NCBI GenBank assembly: GCA_009731375.1
Contig: BJOX01000099.1
Location: 411,802 to 475,801 of the forward strand
Length of the DNA: 64,000 nucleotides
Origin: Paulinella micropora
Lineage: Eukaryota > Cercozoa > Imbricatea > Euglyphida
Direction: 5' to 3'
Below the pieces are notes generated by a model, which had not been told where the DNA came from, did no database searches, and was given only the letters and a program-made list of their open reading frames with translations. Position 1 is the stretch's first letter. The number at the start of each line of letters is the position of its first letter. Position numbers and translations under genes: made by a program. Shown piece by piece: positions 34,216 to 46,423 of the stretch.

Positions 34216-37120
34216 GCCAAAGCCAAGGCTGACATGGTAAAAAAGAAATCCCCTGGAGCTGACAGCAGTGACAGCTCAGATGCCGAGGCGGATGAGGAAC
34301 GCAACCGTGCCTTTAGCCTGCTTCAGCAACGGAAGGCAGCAAGGGCCTTCATGGTAAAGAGGGGCAGGAGCCCGACGGCGAGTAAGGGAAAAGAAGAGCA
34401 CACACCCTCGAAGAGAGTGAAGGCGGCTCCTCAGGAAGAAAGCCGCGTGCTAGTCAGCGTTCCCAGTCCGCAGAGCGAGGCAAAAGAATTGTTCCCGGAG
34501 GTGAGCAACTTCGAGGAGTTGAACAACTTCGTAAACGGTTTCAAATTGGCTGCTCCCAGGGCAAACGACACTATGCCTACGCAGGAGGCGGATGCACGAG
34601 AGGAAGGGGGTGAGCTGAAGGCTGTCGAGGAGGAAGGTGATCTGAGCGGGGCTGCCGCGCCCAATGCGGGCGGCCCTGCAGAGGATCCCACGTACTACTC
34701 TCGATTGGAGGCAGCTGCGGAGTCTCTTCGCAATGCTGGGTATGATTACATACCATTACGAGTTCGTGATGGTATGGCTGACGGAGAGGCGAAAGAGATC
34801 CCAGGGTCTCTGCCGGGCCAGAATCCAAGCGAACCTAAGGGAGTAAAGAGGCCGCGACCTCGAAGAAGAAGGACAGATTGGGAGCAGTGGCAAGACTCTA
34901 TCGCTCAGGACAGCGACGAGACGGAGTCCCCTCTCTCAAGCTCGGAGGATGAAGAGGAAGCTCTGATTGCAGTGCGGCAATATCGGGACGGGGGTGGTGT
35001 GACGCATGAGTTCCGGCACTATGGAGAGGGACGAGGAAGGCTGGTAACCTTCGGTGTACCAGCGGGCCCGACGGAGTGGATACCTCCGTCCTGGTACCGT
35101 CACATACCAACAGGACCGGGTTTAGTGGACCAGTACATGGAATGGCAACTAAACTGGAAGGAATTTAGAAGACTCCGAAATGGAGGCTTGCCTAGAGCGA
35201 TGATGGTGAAGGGGAACCGGGAGTACACGTAAGTCCGGCACTGGGGAGGGCAAAACAACGACTACTCCTCAATCACCCGATTCCATTTATTCACTACCCG
35301 AACCTCTGAAGTACGGTCCGGAGACCTACGAGGTACCGCCCCAACACCTACGTCATGAAGATGACGAGCCCGTAGGAGTGGTGGAAGCGCGCCTGGAGGG
35401 GGAGGTGCCACGGTTCAACGTTTGGAAGGGACCGGTGCATGAGAACTAGGAAGGAGGCTGTGGAGTCAGAATACCAACAGGTGAGGGCTGACGCCGCTGG
35501 ACTACTCACCGGGGACATGTTGTTTTGCACCAACCATCAAGATAAGCGAGATCGCTATTACGTGGAGGAGAGCATTCATGCTAAATCGCGGGAATGGGCG
35601 CTGATGCCAGCATATCGGCTGGTGATCGAGATGGAGGAGCGTGGCCTCGGACACTTGGTTGGGCGGGCCAAGCCGGACAAGATGGTGGAACATCTAACTC
35701 GGCAAGAGGCCCAAAGACGGGGGTTGAACTGGGACAGATCATGTACCCATCATATTCACTATCCTGAGGGAGGAGTCAGGGTTGCTCTACAATTGGAACA
35801 TCAATCGGGATAAGGTGAAGTGGGAAGAGCCGGGGGTCCCTAGGAACCGGAAGGTGTACCGAGAAAGGGTGCCCTATCGCACGGTTAAAGCGGCTGTAAC
35901 GCAATACCGGGTGATGAAGGACCCAGTTCATCGCGGGAGGTTCGACTCTGACTTAAAGCGTGTGGGATTGGTAAGGGATCAAGATCCCGTGACTCCGATT
36001 GTAGCTAAGGTCAGAAAGGCTCAGTCTCCAGTTACGGAGGAAGCAATGCCCCCGCTAACCCCGAAGGTGGAAGGAAAGACTGCAGAGACCGCGACGACGG
36101 GCCCAGTGGAGAGCCGTGGACCCGAAGCGCCCGGCCCGGGGAAGGTAAAGCCGGAGATGCTGGCTACGCCGGAGGAGGTAATAGACCCGCTGGTGTACCT
36201 GGAAAACGGAAGTACCCCGTGGCGCGAACACATGGCGGAGTTGTATGGGAGCGTCCATGAGAGTTTCACCGAGGTGCTGGAGGAGTCAGAAGATTCAAAT
36301 GATCCCGGAAGAGGGGATGACACGGTGTCATTGGTGACACAGGTTCGAGCGGCGGCGCCGTACGATACCCCAAAGGCTCAGAAGTTCAAGGCTGAGATGG
36401 GAAGGGCGTTGGCGCACATTAAGGGGCAACAAACCCCAACTAAGCCAAAGCAACTGGATTACACGCGTGATGGGGAGATGCGTACAAGGGTGCTTTGGCA
36501 CCTGCGAAAGCTGGCAATGGTCATGGCTGAGCTCTACAATGAGGGCATACGAGCTGTGGGCAAGGATCAGATGGAAGAGGTGCAGCAGCTCATCACTCAA
36601 GTTGCGGAGAGGCTGGTATGGGGGAAAGAGGAACGCAAGGCGGGCGCCCTCAAGACGCGGCGCAGGGTCAGCCCACTCCAGGTGGAGCGTCGAGTACGGG
36701 TAAGCAGCCAGTGGAGGTGGAGCTGGAACCGGGACGAGACCTAGTAAGCGAGAAGGAAAGAATACGGCGTCTGGAAGCATTAATGGAACAGCAAAATGAG
36801 GTAAACCAGAACAGGGTGGCGTGGCCGCCCAAGTAGGGGGATGACCAAAGGGACCTACAAGATTTCGAAGTACGATGGCAGGAGTACGTAGGTTACTATA
36901 CCGTTGGTCGACTGGTTGGCCTTTTCCGTGCAACAAGCCGAGGTTCCCCGCGCACTGGAACCCGAAGCCCTGGAGAATAGCTGGATCTTGGCAGAAGCGC
37001 CCTAAGCCTTATTGGCTGCGGCCGCTAGGGGGAGCCCGAACAAGTCCGAAAGCGGAAATGGAAATGATCCGGATGATGCTCAACCGAGCACTGATGGGAA
37101 GGGATCAACGAAGGGCGATG
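34216..37120 (+). pseudogene. Long spacer ORFs between Gag fingers and protease
   Basis: About 2.9 kb of coding-like sequence in shifting frames: 34216-35232 (acidic, Ser-rich; DWEQWQDSIAQDSDETE), 35439-35813, 35782-36744 and 36618-36836. No known domain recognised. It may be an extended Gag C terminus or an acquired accessory domain. Codon-like composition is maintained through it, so it was probably translated in the ancestor. Confidence 0.6.
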
Positions 37121-37567
37121 CGACCGCGCAAGGTACCGGACCCCATGCTAGACTCGGGGGCGGTGTCCGACGTGGCCCCGCCAAGCTACAAGTCGTTCAT
37201 GAATGACGTGAGGCGTGAAGTGAAGGAGTTCAGCGCTGTGGGGGGGACCGCACGGATGGAAGCGCAGGGGAACTACCTGCTACCTACTCTGAGAGGGGAT
37301 GGCCGAGACGGAAGCATGCCTCTCAAGGAGGTATGGGTAGGTGAGCATCTGACGGAGTTGCTTGTGTCGGGACCAAAACTAATGTTAGACGGCTACACTT
37401 TAGTGCTGCGAAAAGATTCGCCCTACATCACTTGGGCGGTGGTCCCCGACGTGAAGGAAGAAGCGAAGGACGCACTACTGTACTTCGACCATGAAGACTC
37501 GGTGATCCGGTTTCAATCGGCTCTACGGAGGAACAGCAAGTTGCTTTTTGGTCTACCAACAAGGTGA
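37121..37567 (+). pseudogene. Copia aspartic protease region
   Basis: MLDSGAVSDVAP carries the DSGA active-site motif of copia retropepsins, followed by a conserved-looking stretch up to FGLPTR before a TGA. The retropepsin would cleave Gag-Pol. Confidence 0.8.
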
Positions 37568-37582
37568 AAAAGAGAGTGGGAC

Positions 37583-38515
37583 ATGGGGCTTCTACATCGC
37601 ATCTTTCATGATCCCGCTGCCGCCAAGCTGCAAGCTATTGCTAAAGCGCATGACGTGAAACTAGTAAACGTCAACAAGGACGTGAGCATGGAGTGTCCGG
37701 AATGCCCGGCCGGCGGCGCTCAGAAGCCGCCCCACCGATCGAATGCCCATGGTACGCGCATGAAGGGGACGGGTGAGGGTTGGTCCGTGGACACTTCAGC
37801 CCTACTGGCGCGACCACTACTCAACGGTGAACGGTGTCTAATGGCAATGGTGGAAGACTCAGTGGGGTACACCAACTTGGAGCTGCTATTGAACGCGGAA
37901 ATGCAGCGTCAGTCACTGGTGGCTAGTAAAGTCTTCAAGATGAGTAGAACCCAGACGGGGAATCGGGTGAAGCAGATACGCGGCGATTGAGCTTATCAGC
38001 GATCGCAAGTGTTCAACGACCTGATCGAGAGCGTGGGGGTAAGGCCGCGTTATGCAGTACGAAATGACCCCAACAAACAAGCTTTAGTCGAGGTATCGCA
38101 GAAGCAGATCTGGGCGGGCGCGCGGAAGTTACTAAAGAGGGCGCAATCGCCCTATGTGTATTTGGGCTACGCTCTACTGCACGTGGGACTGTTGCACAAC
38201 TTATCGCCGCCGCCGGGAGGTACAGAGCCTAGACTGTTCACATTGTTCCCTTACGAGAAGGAAGTGGACTGGTTATCGCTACTGCACACCTTCGGTTGTC
38301 TGTGCCATGTGGTACTGGACAAAAAGTACCACGGCTTGCGAAAGGAGGAGGATCGCTCTATACCGGCCGCGTGGATGGGACTGGACCTAGAAACATCGGC
38401 GCACATAGTGCTGGTCCAGGGGGAGATCAAGAGATGGCGGGACGTGATCAACTTTGACGAAGATCAGCCTGCCTGGTCCATCATCCTTCAAAGTTTGGAA
38501 GGCTTCCGGACTTAA
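37583..38515 (+). pseudogene. Copia integrase, interrupted
   Basis: The GAG-pre-integrase zinc-binding module (LHRIFHDPA, a later His, then CPEC) is followed by GWSVDTSALLARPLLNG, where the Asp is the first catalytic residue. The second conserved segment KQIRGD is directly followed by a TGA at 37988-37990, then the frame continues with AYQRSQVFNDLIESVGV and the Glu-bearing KQALVEVSQ. C-terminal LHTFGCLCHVVL fits the copia integrase C-terminal motif. Confidence 0.85.
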
Positions 38516-39307
38516 GCTAGACGAGGCTCTTGGTTACCCAATCAGCGACGACATGGAAGAGCTATTCGTGAAATCGGAAGGGGGTGTTGACAGCGATCGC
38601 GTGGTCGTGGTTAAGGAGGAGAAAGAAGAGGAGGGCAAGTTGAAACTGCCCGAGCCGGAGGAATCCACGGAGGAACTGCGGGAGGTAACCCGCGGCATGA
38701 GTGTTGAGGTACCGGCTAAGGAATGGGGATGGAATTGGGCAAAACGAACCTACGGCCCAGAGTGGAAAAGCAAGACGCGAAAAGGGGCGGTGGAAGGCGA
38801 AGAGGAAGGCTACGTCTGGGAGATGGTCCGGGCTCTCTACGAGACCGGACGCAGGGAGGAAATGGTGGATGCAAGTGCTGGTGCCGTTTATGGTATCGCA
38901 AGGATTTTGAACAGCACAAGGCTTTCCCGTGTTTCTTTTTCCGGTGGCGAGCTGGGCAAGACAAGCCTGACATAGGATTCGTTCATGTGGATGACATCAT
39001 GATGGGCTTCAGCAACGAAGAAGCGAAGGCCGAGTTCAAAGCGGCTGGAGAAGGTCGTTTCAAGGTGTTCAAGAGCGAATTGCCTACTGGCATGGTCGGA
39101 ATAGACATCGAGGATGGCCGACATCCGGAGCTGGGAAGAACCATCAAGTTATTCCAGGAGACGTTTATACGGGAGGCTAGTGAGCGCCTCAAGACCAAAG
39201 ATTTGTCACCGGTGGATTCACCCTGGTTGATGCCCGGGTGTCGGGAGGGAGTGCCCAGCGTGATGGAAGAGTTCTCACCCTATCACATATGCGGAATTCT
39301 GATTTAG
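38516..39307 (+). pseudogene. Copia reverse transcriptase, N-terminal part deleted
   Basis: FVHVDDIMMGFSNEEAKAEF contains the catalytic Asp pair of the YVDD box. Upstream, VWEMVRALYETGRREEMV matches the position of the alYGLkqa-r-W segment, but the preceding K-ARLV-G and DV-tAFL segments (first catalytic Asp) are absent; an acidic linker (KEEKEEEGKLK) lies there instead. The frame shifts between 38888 and 38975. Confidence 0.85.
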
Positions 39308-39313
39308 GTTAGA

Positions 39314-40179
39314 GTGACTCGACATGAGACGCTGGGGCCGGTGGGGGAGATGGCGCGCTTCACATCCAAGCCAAAGGAGTTCCCCTTTCAGGAGGCGGAA
39401 CAGGTGATGCGGTATCTTCAAGGAACTGCAAAGCGTGGAGTTCGCTTTTACCAGAAGGAGAGCACGCGCTTGACGTCGTACCCCGATGCCAATTGGAAGG
39501 GAGACTGGGGAGATCGACGAGCGCGCCTCGCCGTGATTCACTTTATGCTCGGGGGTTCGGTGAACCCCGTGTGCATGAAGCGTACCATCACTGTGGAACT
39601 ACCCAAGCCACGTGGACCGCGAAGCAAGGAACGGCGGGAGAAGTTGCTAGCCAAGCAACCAGCGTTGATCGCGGAGGCGATGGGAACTTTACCGCCTCCT
39701 GAGGAGAAGATGCCGGAGGGACACGTGCGAATGGAAGCGCCACCGGAGGAATCGACATGTGAAGCAGAAATCTAAGCGTTAGACGCGTGTCTGCACAGTC
39801 AGGAAGAGATCGTGAATTTTATCAACGGAATCGCAGAGGGGAGAGTGGCCAAGGACTTAGCTCAACAGGGATGGGGTAAGCCACCTGTGGTATACGAAAA
39901 CAACAAGGGGGCCATTGATCTGGCCACCACCAACATTTATCGCCAGAAGTTAGATCATATCGACCTACGCCGGCTATGCCTACATCAACGCGATGATCCT
40001 CGCGGGAAAGGCGTTGTTGGAAAAGATCGGTTCCGCCGACTACGGCAATGCCAATACCAAGCGGCAGCGGGGACCGAAGTACGCGAAGATAACAGGAAGG
40101 ATTTCGCAACCGTGATCGGTAAGACTTTTGAAGGAGGACTCATATGTAAGTCGTTAGTATTAATGCAATCAAGGGGGAG
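39314..40179 (+). pseudogene. Copia RNase H and polypurine tract
   Basis: AEQVMRYLQGTAKRGVRFY and YPDANWKGDWGDRRAR correspond to the copia RNase H entry motifs (Yl-gT, ysDadwagd). ESTCEAEI followed by a stop and ALDA matches SsTEAEY-A. ENNKGAIDLA and DHIDLRR match DN-gAi-la and kHIdl. Frameshifts occur after 39970. AAGGGGGAG at 40171-40179 abuts the 3' LTR and is the likely plus-strand primer tract. Confidence 0.85.
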
Positions 40180-40504
40180 CTTAGGAAGTGAGTGACAGGG
40201 TGATGGGATTAATACAACCGGTAGATACGTTAGTTAATAATATAAGTTATAGTCATAGTGTGGGAAAAGTAGTAATAACTAGTGTGGGTGGCAGTGGTGG
40301 CGCAAATGCCAATGTCACGTTTGGACACCTGAAAATTTGACTTAGAGACCTGCATGAGCTGTTTCGTTCGTTTGGCGCGCTTTTGTCTGTGTTGATTGAT
40401 TTTCTTATTAAAGGACGATTGGAGCTGGTTATTGAGTCAACCGGGGACGCCTGGGAGACGTTAAACCGGCTTCTAATATTGCGAATACTGATCAACTTCT
40501 TCAG
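40180..40504 (+). repeat. 3' LTR
   Basis: Same limits and termini (CTTAGGAAG...CTTCTTCAG) as the 5' LTR, with scattered substitutions and small indels. Followed by TTAAT. Confidence 0.9.
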
Positions 40505-40640
40505 TTAATATAGGTAAAATAGGTACTTGAGTTGTAATTGGGGTGGGCCGGTATGACTAAATACATGTATTAATATTGTAGTAATAAATTGTCCATTGCT
40601 CCCCATATTTAAGAATAACGGCCCCATCTACCTTATCACT
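40505..40640 (+). repeat. Interspersed repeat R, right half
   Basis: Starts with the second TTAAT and continues ATAGGTAAAATAGGTA to ACGGCCCCATCTACCTTATC, matching the reverse complement of about 1065-1190. Confidence 0.8.
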
Positions 40641-42205
40641 GCTACTAAACTCACATATTAATATATGCCACGGATGACGGCGGGTAAACATTGAAGTTGT
40701 AGCCTGGCGCTATCTATTCCTGAGAAACTTTACCGGAGCCGCACTACCGACTATATTGTATGGCATGGCAGCTAGCTAGCAGATTATAAGGAGTATGACA
40801 GGGTGAGCAACATACACTCATTCACATTGGATAGAGAGTCTTTAGGATCATAGGCTCATGAGGTCATATGTATATGTGTATTTGTATAAGCACATTTGTT
40901 TCGTAAGTTGTCATCATTTGTTTGTCACATTTGGGTCTGTATTTGACATTTGCTGTCACGATATTGGTTCTGTTGCACGTGCATTTGAGTTATCGTTGTA
41001 ACTGTTGGGTTTACATGGTTCGTGTCTGAATGACATTACGTTGGTTGTGACATTTGGTGACATTGCTTTGGTTTGTTTGTTGTCATATACTTATAATAAG
41101 CATCGTAGACATGCATAGGTCGTGTGGGTTTGGTCGTAAGTCTTTATATAGTATAATAAGACATAAATATAGACACTTTAGGCTAAGAAGAAGAAGAAGA
41201 GCGACAAGACTGCCAAGGGCAGCAGTAAGACAAGACTGCCAGAGACAGCACAGTAAGACAAGACTGCCAGATGGCAGCATAGTAAGACAAACGTAAGAAG
41301 AAGCAGTAGCAGAAAGATAATGACAATCAGAACAGCCGAGAATAGCAACGAAAAGCAATAGGCATGTGCGTGGTTGGTGTTAATAATGGGTTCGATTGAT
41401 TGAAAGTCTGTAGATGTTGTTGCGTGACTGCGTGAGAAAGATTTGATTGCTGACAGAGATGTATGTTCGTGCGGGTAATGCGAATGTATAGATAAGTTGG
41501 CGAGAAAGTTGGCATGAACAGAGTTAGATACTTATGCAGAATGAATATATGAGACGTCATGTGTCGTTTTGTGCATTTACGTAATGAATGCACTGTCTTA
41601 TGAACAAAGCTTAAAGCCAGGTCGTCGTCATCTTGACGCATGATAGAGGGAGTTTTCCAACGATGATCCCCATATCGATAAGCACAGCAGGGTACAGACA
41701 GACAACAGTCACACACCGTTAGTCCGACGAATGGATTTTGATCGGTATACAAACAGCGAGACAGCAGACATTGCCACTCACCGGTAGTGCAACGAATGGA
41801 TTTTGATCGGTATAGAAAATTGCTCCAGTTGTTGCACCGGGACACAACGCGTGTCAAAGCGCCCATACTTCTCAGAGAAGAATTTGGAAAGACCAACATG
41901 GTCAACGGACACGAGAGCGTAAGACCTCAGACACATAGGCAGCTATATTACGACAAATAGAAGGGTATAAGACCTATGGTAGGCAGCCGCAGAGAAACAG
42001 AACTTCAGGTCAGCAACCCTAATGCCTTGTACCATTTCGGATAAACATTCTCTCCTTGTTGCTTCTCTGTAGTGCATTTTTGATTCCAAGCCTCTGAGTT
42101 CTACAGCTCAATGAACTGGCTCTGGTTCCCATGCCGGGATGCAAGTGGTCGTTATGTGAGGCTTAAGCCACGGTCCAATCAGTTATTGATTTTTTGATTA
42201 ATTAA
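40641..42205. other. No gene recognised; small direct repeats
   Basis: Three AGTAAGACAAGACTGCCAG-type units at about 41211-41290. A 23-24 bp direct repeat (ACGAATGGATTTTGATCGGT core) occurs at about 41728 and 41801. No exon or family recognised. Confidence 0.45.
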
Positions 42206-42248
42206 AGGAACAACAACGACGACGACAACAACGACGACGACGACAACG

Positions 42249-42300
<52 letters not shown>

Positions 42301-42490
42301 ACAACAAAACAACAAAACAACAAAACAACAAAACAACAAAACAACAAAACAACAAAAAACAACAAACAACAAACAACAACAACAACAACAACAACAAACA
42401 AAAACAAACAACAACAACCAATAACAACAACCACAACACACAAACAACACACAACAAAAACAACAAAAACAACAACAACAACAACAACAC
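42206..42490. repeat. (AAC)n tail array
   Basis: AAC/AACAAA array with CGA interruptions, tail of the repeat C family. Homopolymer-like Val/Cys/Leu frames here are not genes. Confidence 0.95.
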
Positions 42491-42583
42491 ACCATCTTGC
42501 TTTTTTTTTCACTTTGTTAAATTTTATTATGCTTATTATTAAATTGAACAACAACAACAACAACAACGACAACGACGACGACG

Positions 42584-42623
<40 letters not shown>

Positions 42624-42871
42624 CTCTCTTCACTGACTTTCCTCTTCTCCCTCCTTTGTTGTTGTTTTACTATAGTTCATGCTCTTCTGCTCCTTTTCCC
42701 TCTTTCTTCATTTCTTTTTTCTGAGCTCTAGAGTCCTATAATACAGTAAGCATGCTCTGGCGTCCCGAGTCGGCTGGGAATGATTAGACATTCATTACTT
42801 GTCTTTAAGTGGCGCTCGAAGGCCGTTAGCCATGCACCACCATGCCATTTGTTTAATTACTTTAGTTAAAT

Positions 42872-42902
<31 letters not shown>

Positions 42903-43129
42903 AAACAACAAAAACAACAACAACAACAGCAACAACAACGACAACAACAACAGCAACAACAACAGCAATGGGGATGAATGTGGAAATTGAAGGCCGTAGC
43001 CACACACCATCTTGCATTTTAAATACCTTGTTTAAGTTTTAGTACTATTAAATTGAACAACAACAAACAACAACAACTTAACATTAATTAGATTGTTCTA
43101 CAACTATTGTATTATTATTATTAAATTTT

Positions 43130-43178
<49 letters not shown>

Positions 43179-43235
43179 AAACAAAAACAACAACAACAAC
43201 AAAAACAACAACGACAACGAGACGACGACGACAAC

Positions 43236-43269
<34 letters not shown>

Positions 43270-43356
43270 ACAACAACAAGTACTGAAAACAGAGCAGCAG
43301 CAGCAACAACAACAACAAAAACAACAACAACAACAAAAACAGCAACCATACAAACG
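42491..43356 (+). repeat. Repeat C family, truncated copies with (AAC)n tails
   Basis: Three or more tail fragments sharing the GCCGTTAGCCATGCACCACCATG / AGCCACACACCATCTTGC segment, TTAAATT and an (AAC)n tail, at about 42491-42623, 42624-42965, 42966-43075 and 43076-43356. They appear as successive insertions into one another's tails. Confidence 0.75.
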
Positions 43357-43495
43357 AAATCAGCAAGCAGTATAAGAGTACTTATATGACAATATACAAG
43401 CAGAACAGCCAACAAGAATATAACCCAACCACAAACATATGACCAAAATACAACAAAGAAACAGCAGCAGCATACAGCATACAAAAAACATGCAT

Positions 43496-43565
<70 letters not shown>

Positions 43566-43566
43566 C
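43357..43566. other. CA-rich spacer and (AAC)n tail
   Basis: A short A/C-rich unique stretch followed by (AAC)n at 43497-43566. No gene. Confidence 0.7.
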
Positions 43567-44628
<1,062 letters not shown>

Positions 44629-44715
44629 GTTAAGTACTAATTTATTGTGTTGTTGTTTATTGTGTGAGATCTTGTGTGCGGCATATATGTATGATGTTAT
44701 TCATTATATGTTTGA

Positions 44716-44970
44716 GTGTTGCATTGTAGATGTATGTTATTTGTACAGAAAGCCAGTCCAAGCATAAATCGACTTTATCGGGGCAGAGACCGAGGTAAAG
44801 AAAATAATGTAGGAGTGTTGTATTGTAGGTGTATGTTATTTGTACAGAAAGCCAGTCCAAGCACAAATCGACTTTATCGGGGCAGAGACCAAGGTAAAGA
44901 AAACAATGTAGGCAAGTAACTATTTGTAAGCAAAGCACAAATCGTTTTTAGAGTTCGGAACCAAGGTAGA
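44716..44970. repeat. 99-bp tandem repeat, two and a half copies
   Basis: Units starting at 44716 and 44815 share GTATGTTATTTGTACAGAAA, the segment around TCGACTTTATCGGGGCAGAG and AAGGTAAAGAAAA; a third, diverged part starts at about 44925. No coding signal. Lies just upstream of the tRNA gene. Confidence 0.85.
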
Positions 44971-45029
44971 CCAAACCAAATGGGGACAGGTGGCTTTGTG
45001 ATGGAGAAATCACCGCCACCATATTTCAA

Positions 45030-45102
45030 GGGGGGTTGGCGCAGTTGGCAGCGCGCAAGATTCCAAACCTTGCGGTCGGGGGTTCGAGCCCCTCACCCCT
45101 CA
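45030..45102 (+). tRNA. tRNA-Trp (anticodon CCA)
   Basis: A 73-nt cloverleaf fits. Acceptor stem 45030-45036 pairs with 45095-45101 (one G-T). D stem GCGC 45039-45042 pairs with 45051-45054. Anticodon arm 45056-45072 has loop TTCCAAA (anticodon CCA at 45063-45065). T stem 45078-45082 pairs with 45090-45094 around loop TTCGAGC. The discriminator is A. The inner anticodon-stem pair is A-C, a blemish. Box A (TGGCGCAGTTGG) and box B (GGTTCGAGCCC) are both good, and T runs for pol III termination follow at 45112 and 45126. No intron. Confidence 0.85.
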
Positions 45103-45305
45103 TTGATGGAATTTTTTCTTCGCCTTTTTTTTTTATATTTCTACTATTGTTATGTTTTTATTAATATTAATATAATTATATATTTTTATATTATTATATT
45201 TTCATTGATGGAATTTTTTCTTCGCCTTTTTTTTTTTATATTTCTACTATTTTTATGTTTTTATAATTATATATTTTTATATTATTATATTTTTATATTA
45301 ATATT
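45101..45305. repeat. Tandem duplication of the tRNA 3' flank
   Basis: CATTGATGGAATTTTTTCTT followed by CGCC and a T run occurs at 45101 and again at about 45202, followed each time by TTATATTTCTACTAT and AT-rich sequence. The duplicated unit of about 101 bp starts at the last bases of the tRNA and carries the pol III terminator. Confidence 0.85.
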
Positions 45306-46180
45306 ATTATATTTTCATATTGTTACATTTTATTATTATTATTTTTTAATATATTTTTATATTTTTCGAATTCTTGTACCTGCCAACGTACAACAATTTA
45401 CAGGTTAAAAAAAAAAGATTAAAATTCTAAGTTGGAAAAAAAAAACAGTTCAACACACTAACTAGACTAATGATTAAAATTCTAAGCGGTGAAAAAAAAA
45501 ATTCTCTTCCATAGTACTAGTACTAGTAGTAATACTAGTAGTAATACTAGTAGTAAAGTAAACAGCGGTACGACCCTCTCGTTACTAATTAACTATATTA
45601 ATATCTAGTGCAGCGCGGCAGGATCAGTGTAAGAGTTGAAATCAAGCTATTTATTAATAAGTATGACAGTCCCACAAACTAGACAAAGAGGGAGAGCTGA
45701 GCTTCCCCCACTTTGGTTGAACAACTCATGATCTACTAGATCTAGTACTAGTAGTATGATAATACTATGATCTGCAGAAACTAATCACTTTACTATGTGA
45801 CAGTCCGGAATGATAAACCGGACAAGAGGCAGGATGTCACGCTACAGCCACATCTAGCACATACCTCACCCAATCGTTCAACACGAATGTATATACTAAG
45901 ACTTTATCTGCTATATAACTAGTATAACTAGTATAACTTAGATCGAGCCGAGTACGAGAACATATACAGATTTGAGCAGCTAGCTCGGGATGGCCTCAGT
46001 GATTAGAAGCCCACACATGAAATTAAGTCGGTAGATGGCGATTCAGGATTCACGAGTTCACGTAGTACTTAACCCTAGTGTTAAAGTTAACAAATTTTAT
46101 TTTACCCAGATGATGCCACTTCCATTTTACTCTTACGCTTCACACTTATTCGTGCAAGTGGCAAGTATTAGTATAGTATC
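45306..46180. other. AT-rich spacer, no gene seen
   Basis: Contains small repeats (ACTAGTAGTA at 45520-45560, ATTAAAATTCTAAG at 45417 and 45472). No exon or RNA gene recognised. Confidence 0.5.
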
Positions 46181-46313
46181 ATTAAAAGTGTTTGCGTTTA
46201 TATATATATATAAATAATATATTATATATATACATATATACATACAAATATATATATATATAATGATATTACTGCCGATACCGATAACTTTTTGTTACGC
46301 AAACACTTTTAAT
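46181..46313. mobile_element. MITE-like hairpin with 17 bp perfect inverted ends
   Basis: ATTAAAAGTGTTTGCGT at 46181-46197 and its exact reverse complement at 46297-46313 enclose an AT-rich core containing (TA)n. The 133 bp size and perfect ends suit a miniature inverted-repeat element. A target-site duplication is not clear. Confidence 0.55.
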
Positions 46314-46377
46314 AATATGAATAGAACCAGGTAGGAAAACCAGCAATTAATATTTGAACAAAAATATAAGTATGATA

Positions 46378-46383
46378 TTTATT
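46378..46383 (-). promoter_or_regulatory. Putative poly(A) signal AATAAA
   Basis: AATAAA on the minus strand about 40 bases downstream of the stop codon of the Sec66-like gene. Confidence 0.45.
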
Positions 46384-46423
46384 ACTTTTTTTCTTCTCTC
46401 AAAATCTTCGTGATAGCTCGACC

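Larger units (their letters stand above)
31726..40504 (+). mobile_element. Ty1/copia LTR retrotransposon, degenerate, 8.8 kb
   Basis: Two direct LTRs (31726-32052 and 40180-40504) flank Gag, protease, integrase, reverse transcriptase and RNase H segments in the copia order (integrase before RT). A 5 bp target-site duplication TTAAT lies at 31721-31725 and 40505-40509. The coding region is broken by several stops and frameshifts, and the RT lacks its N-terminal part, so the copy is not autonomous. By eye the LTRs differ at about 20 of about 325 positions, so the insertion is not recent. The interior is about 8.1 kb, long for copia elements (typically about 4-5 kb), because of a large segment between the Gag zinc fingers and the protease. 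Confidence 0.95.

Noticed and set aside
42179-43565. Open frames of 80-145 codons rich in Val, Cys, Leu or Asn
   Set aside because: Translations of (AAC)n tails of repeat C copies.
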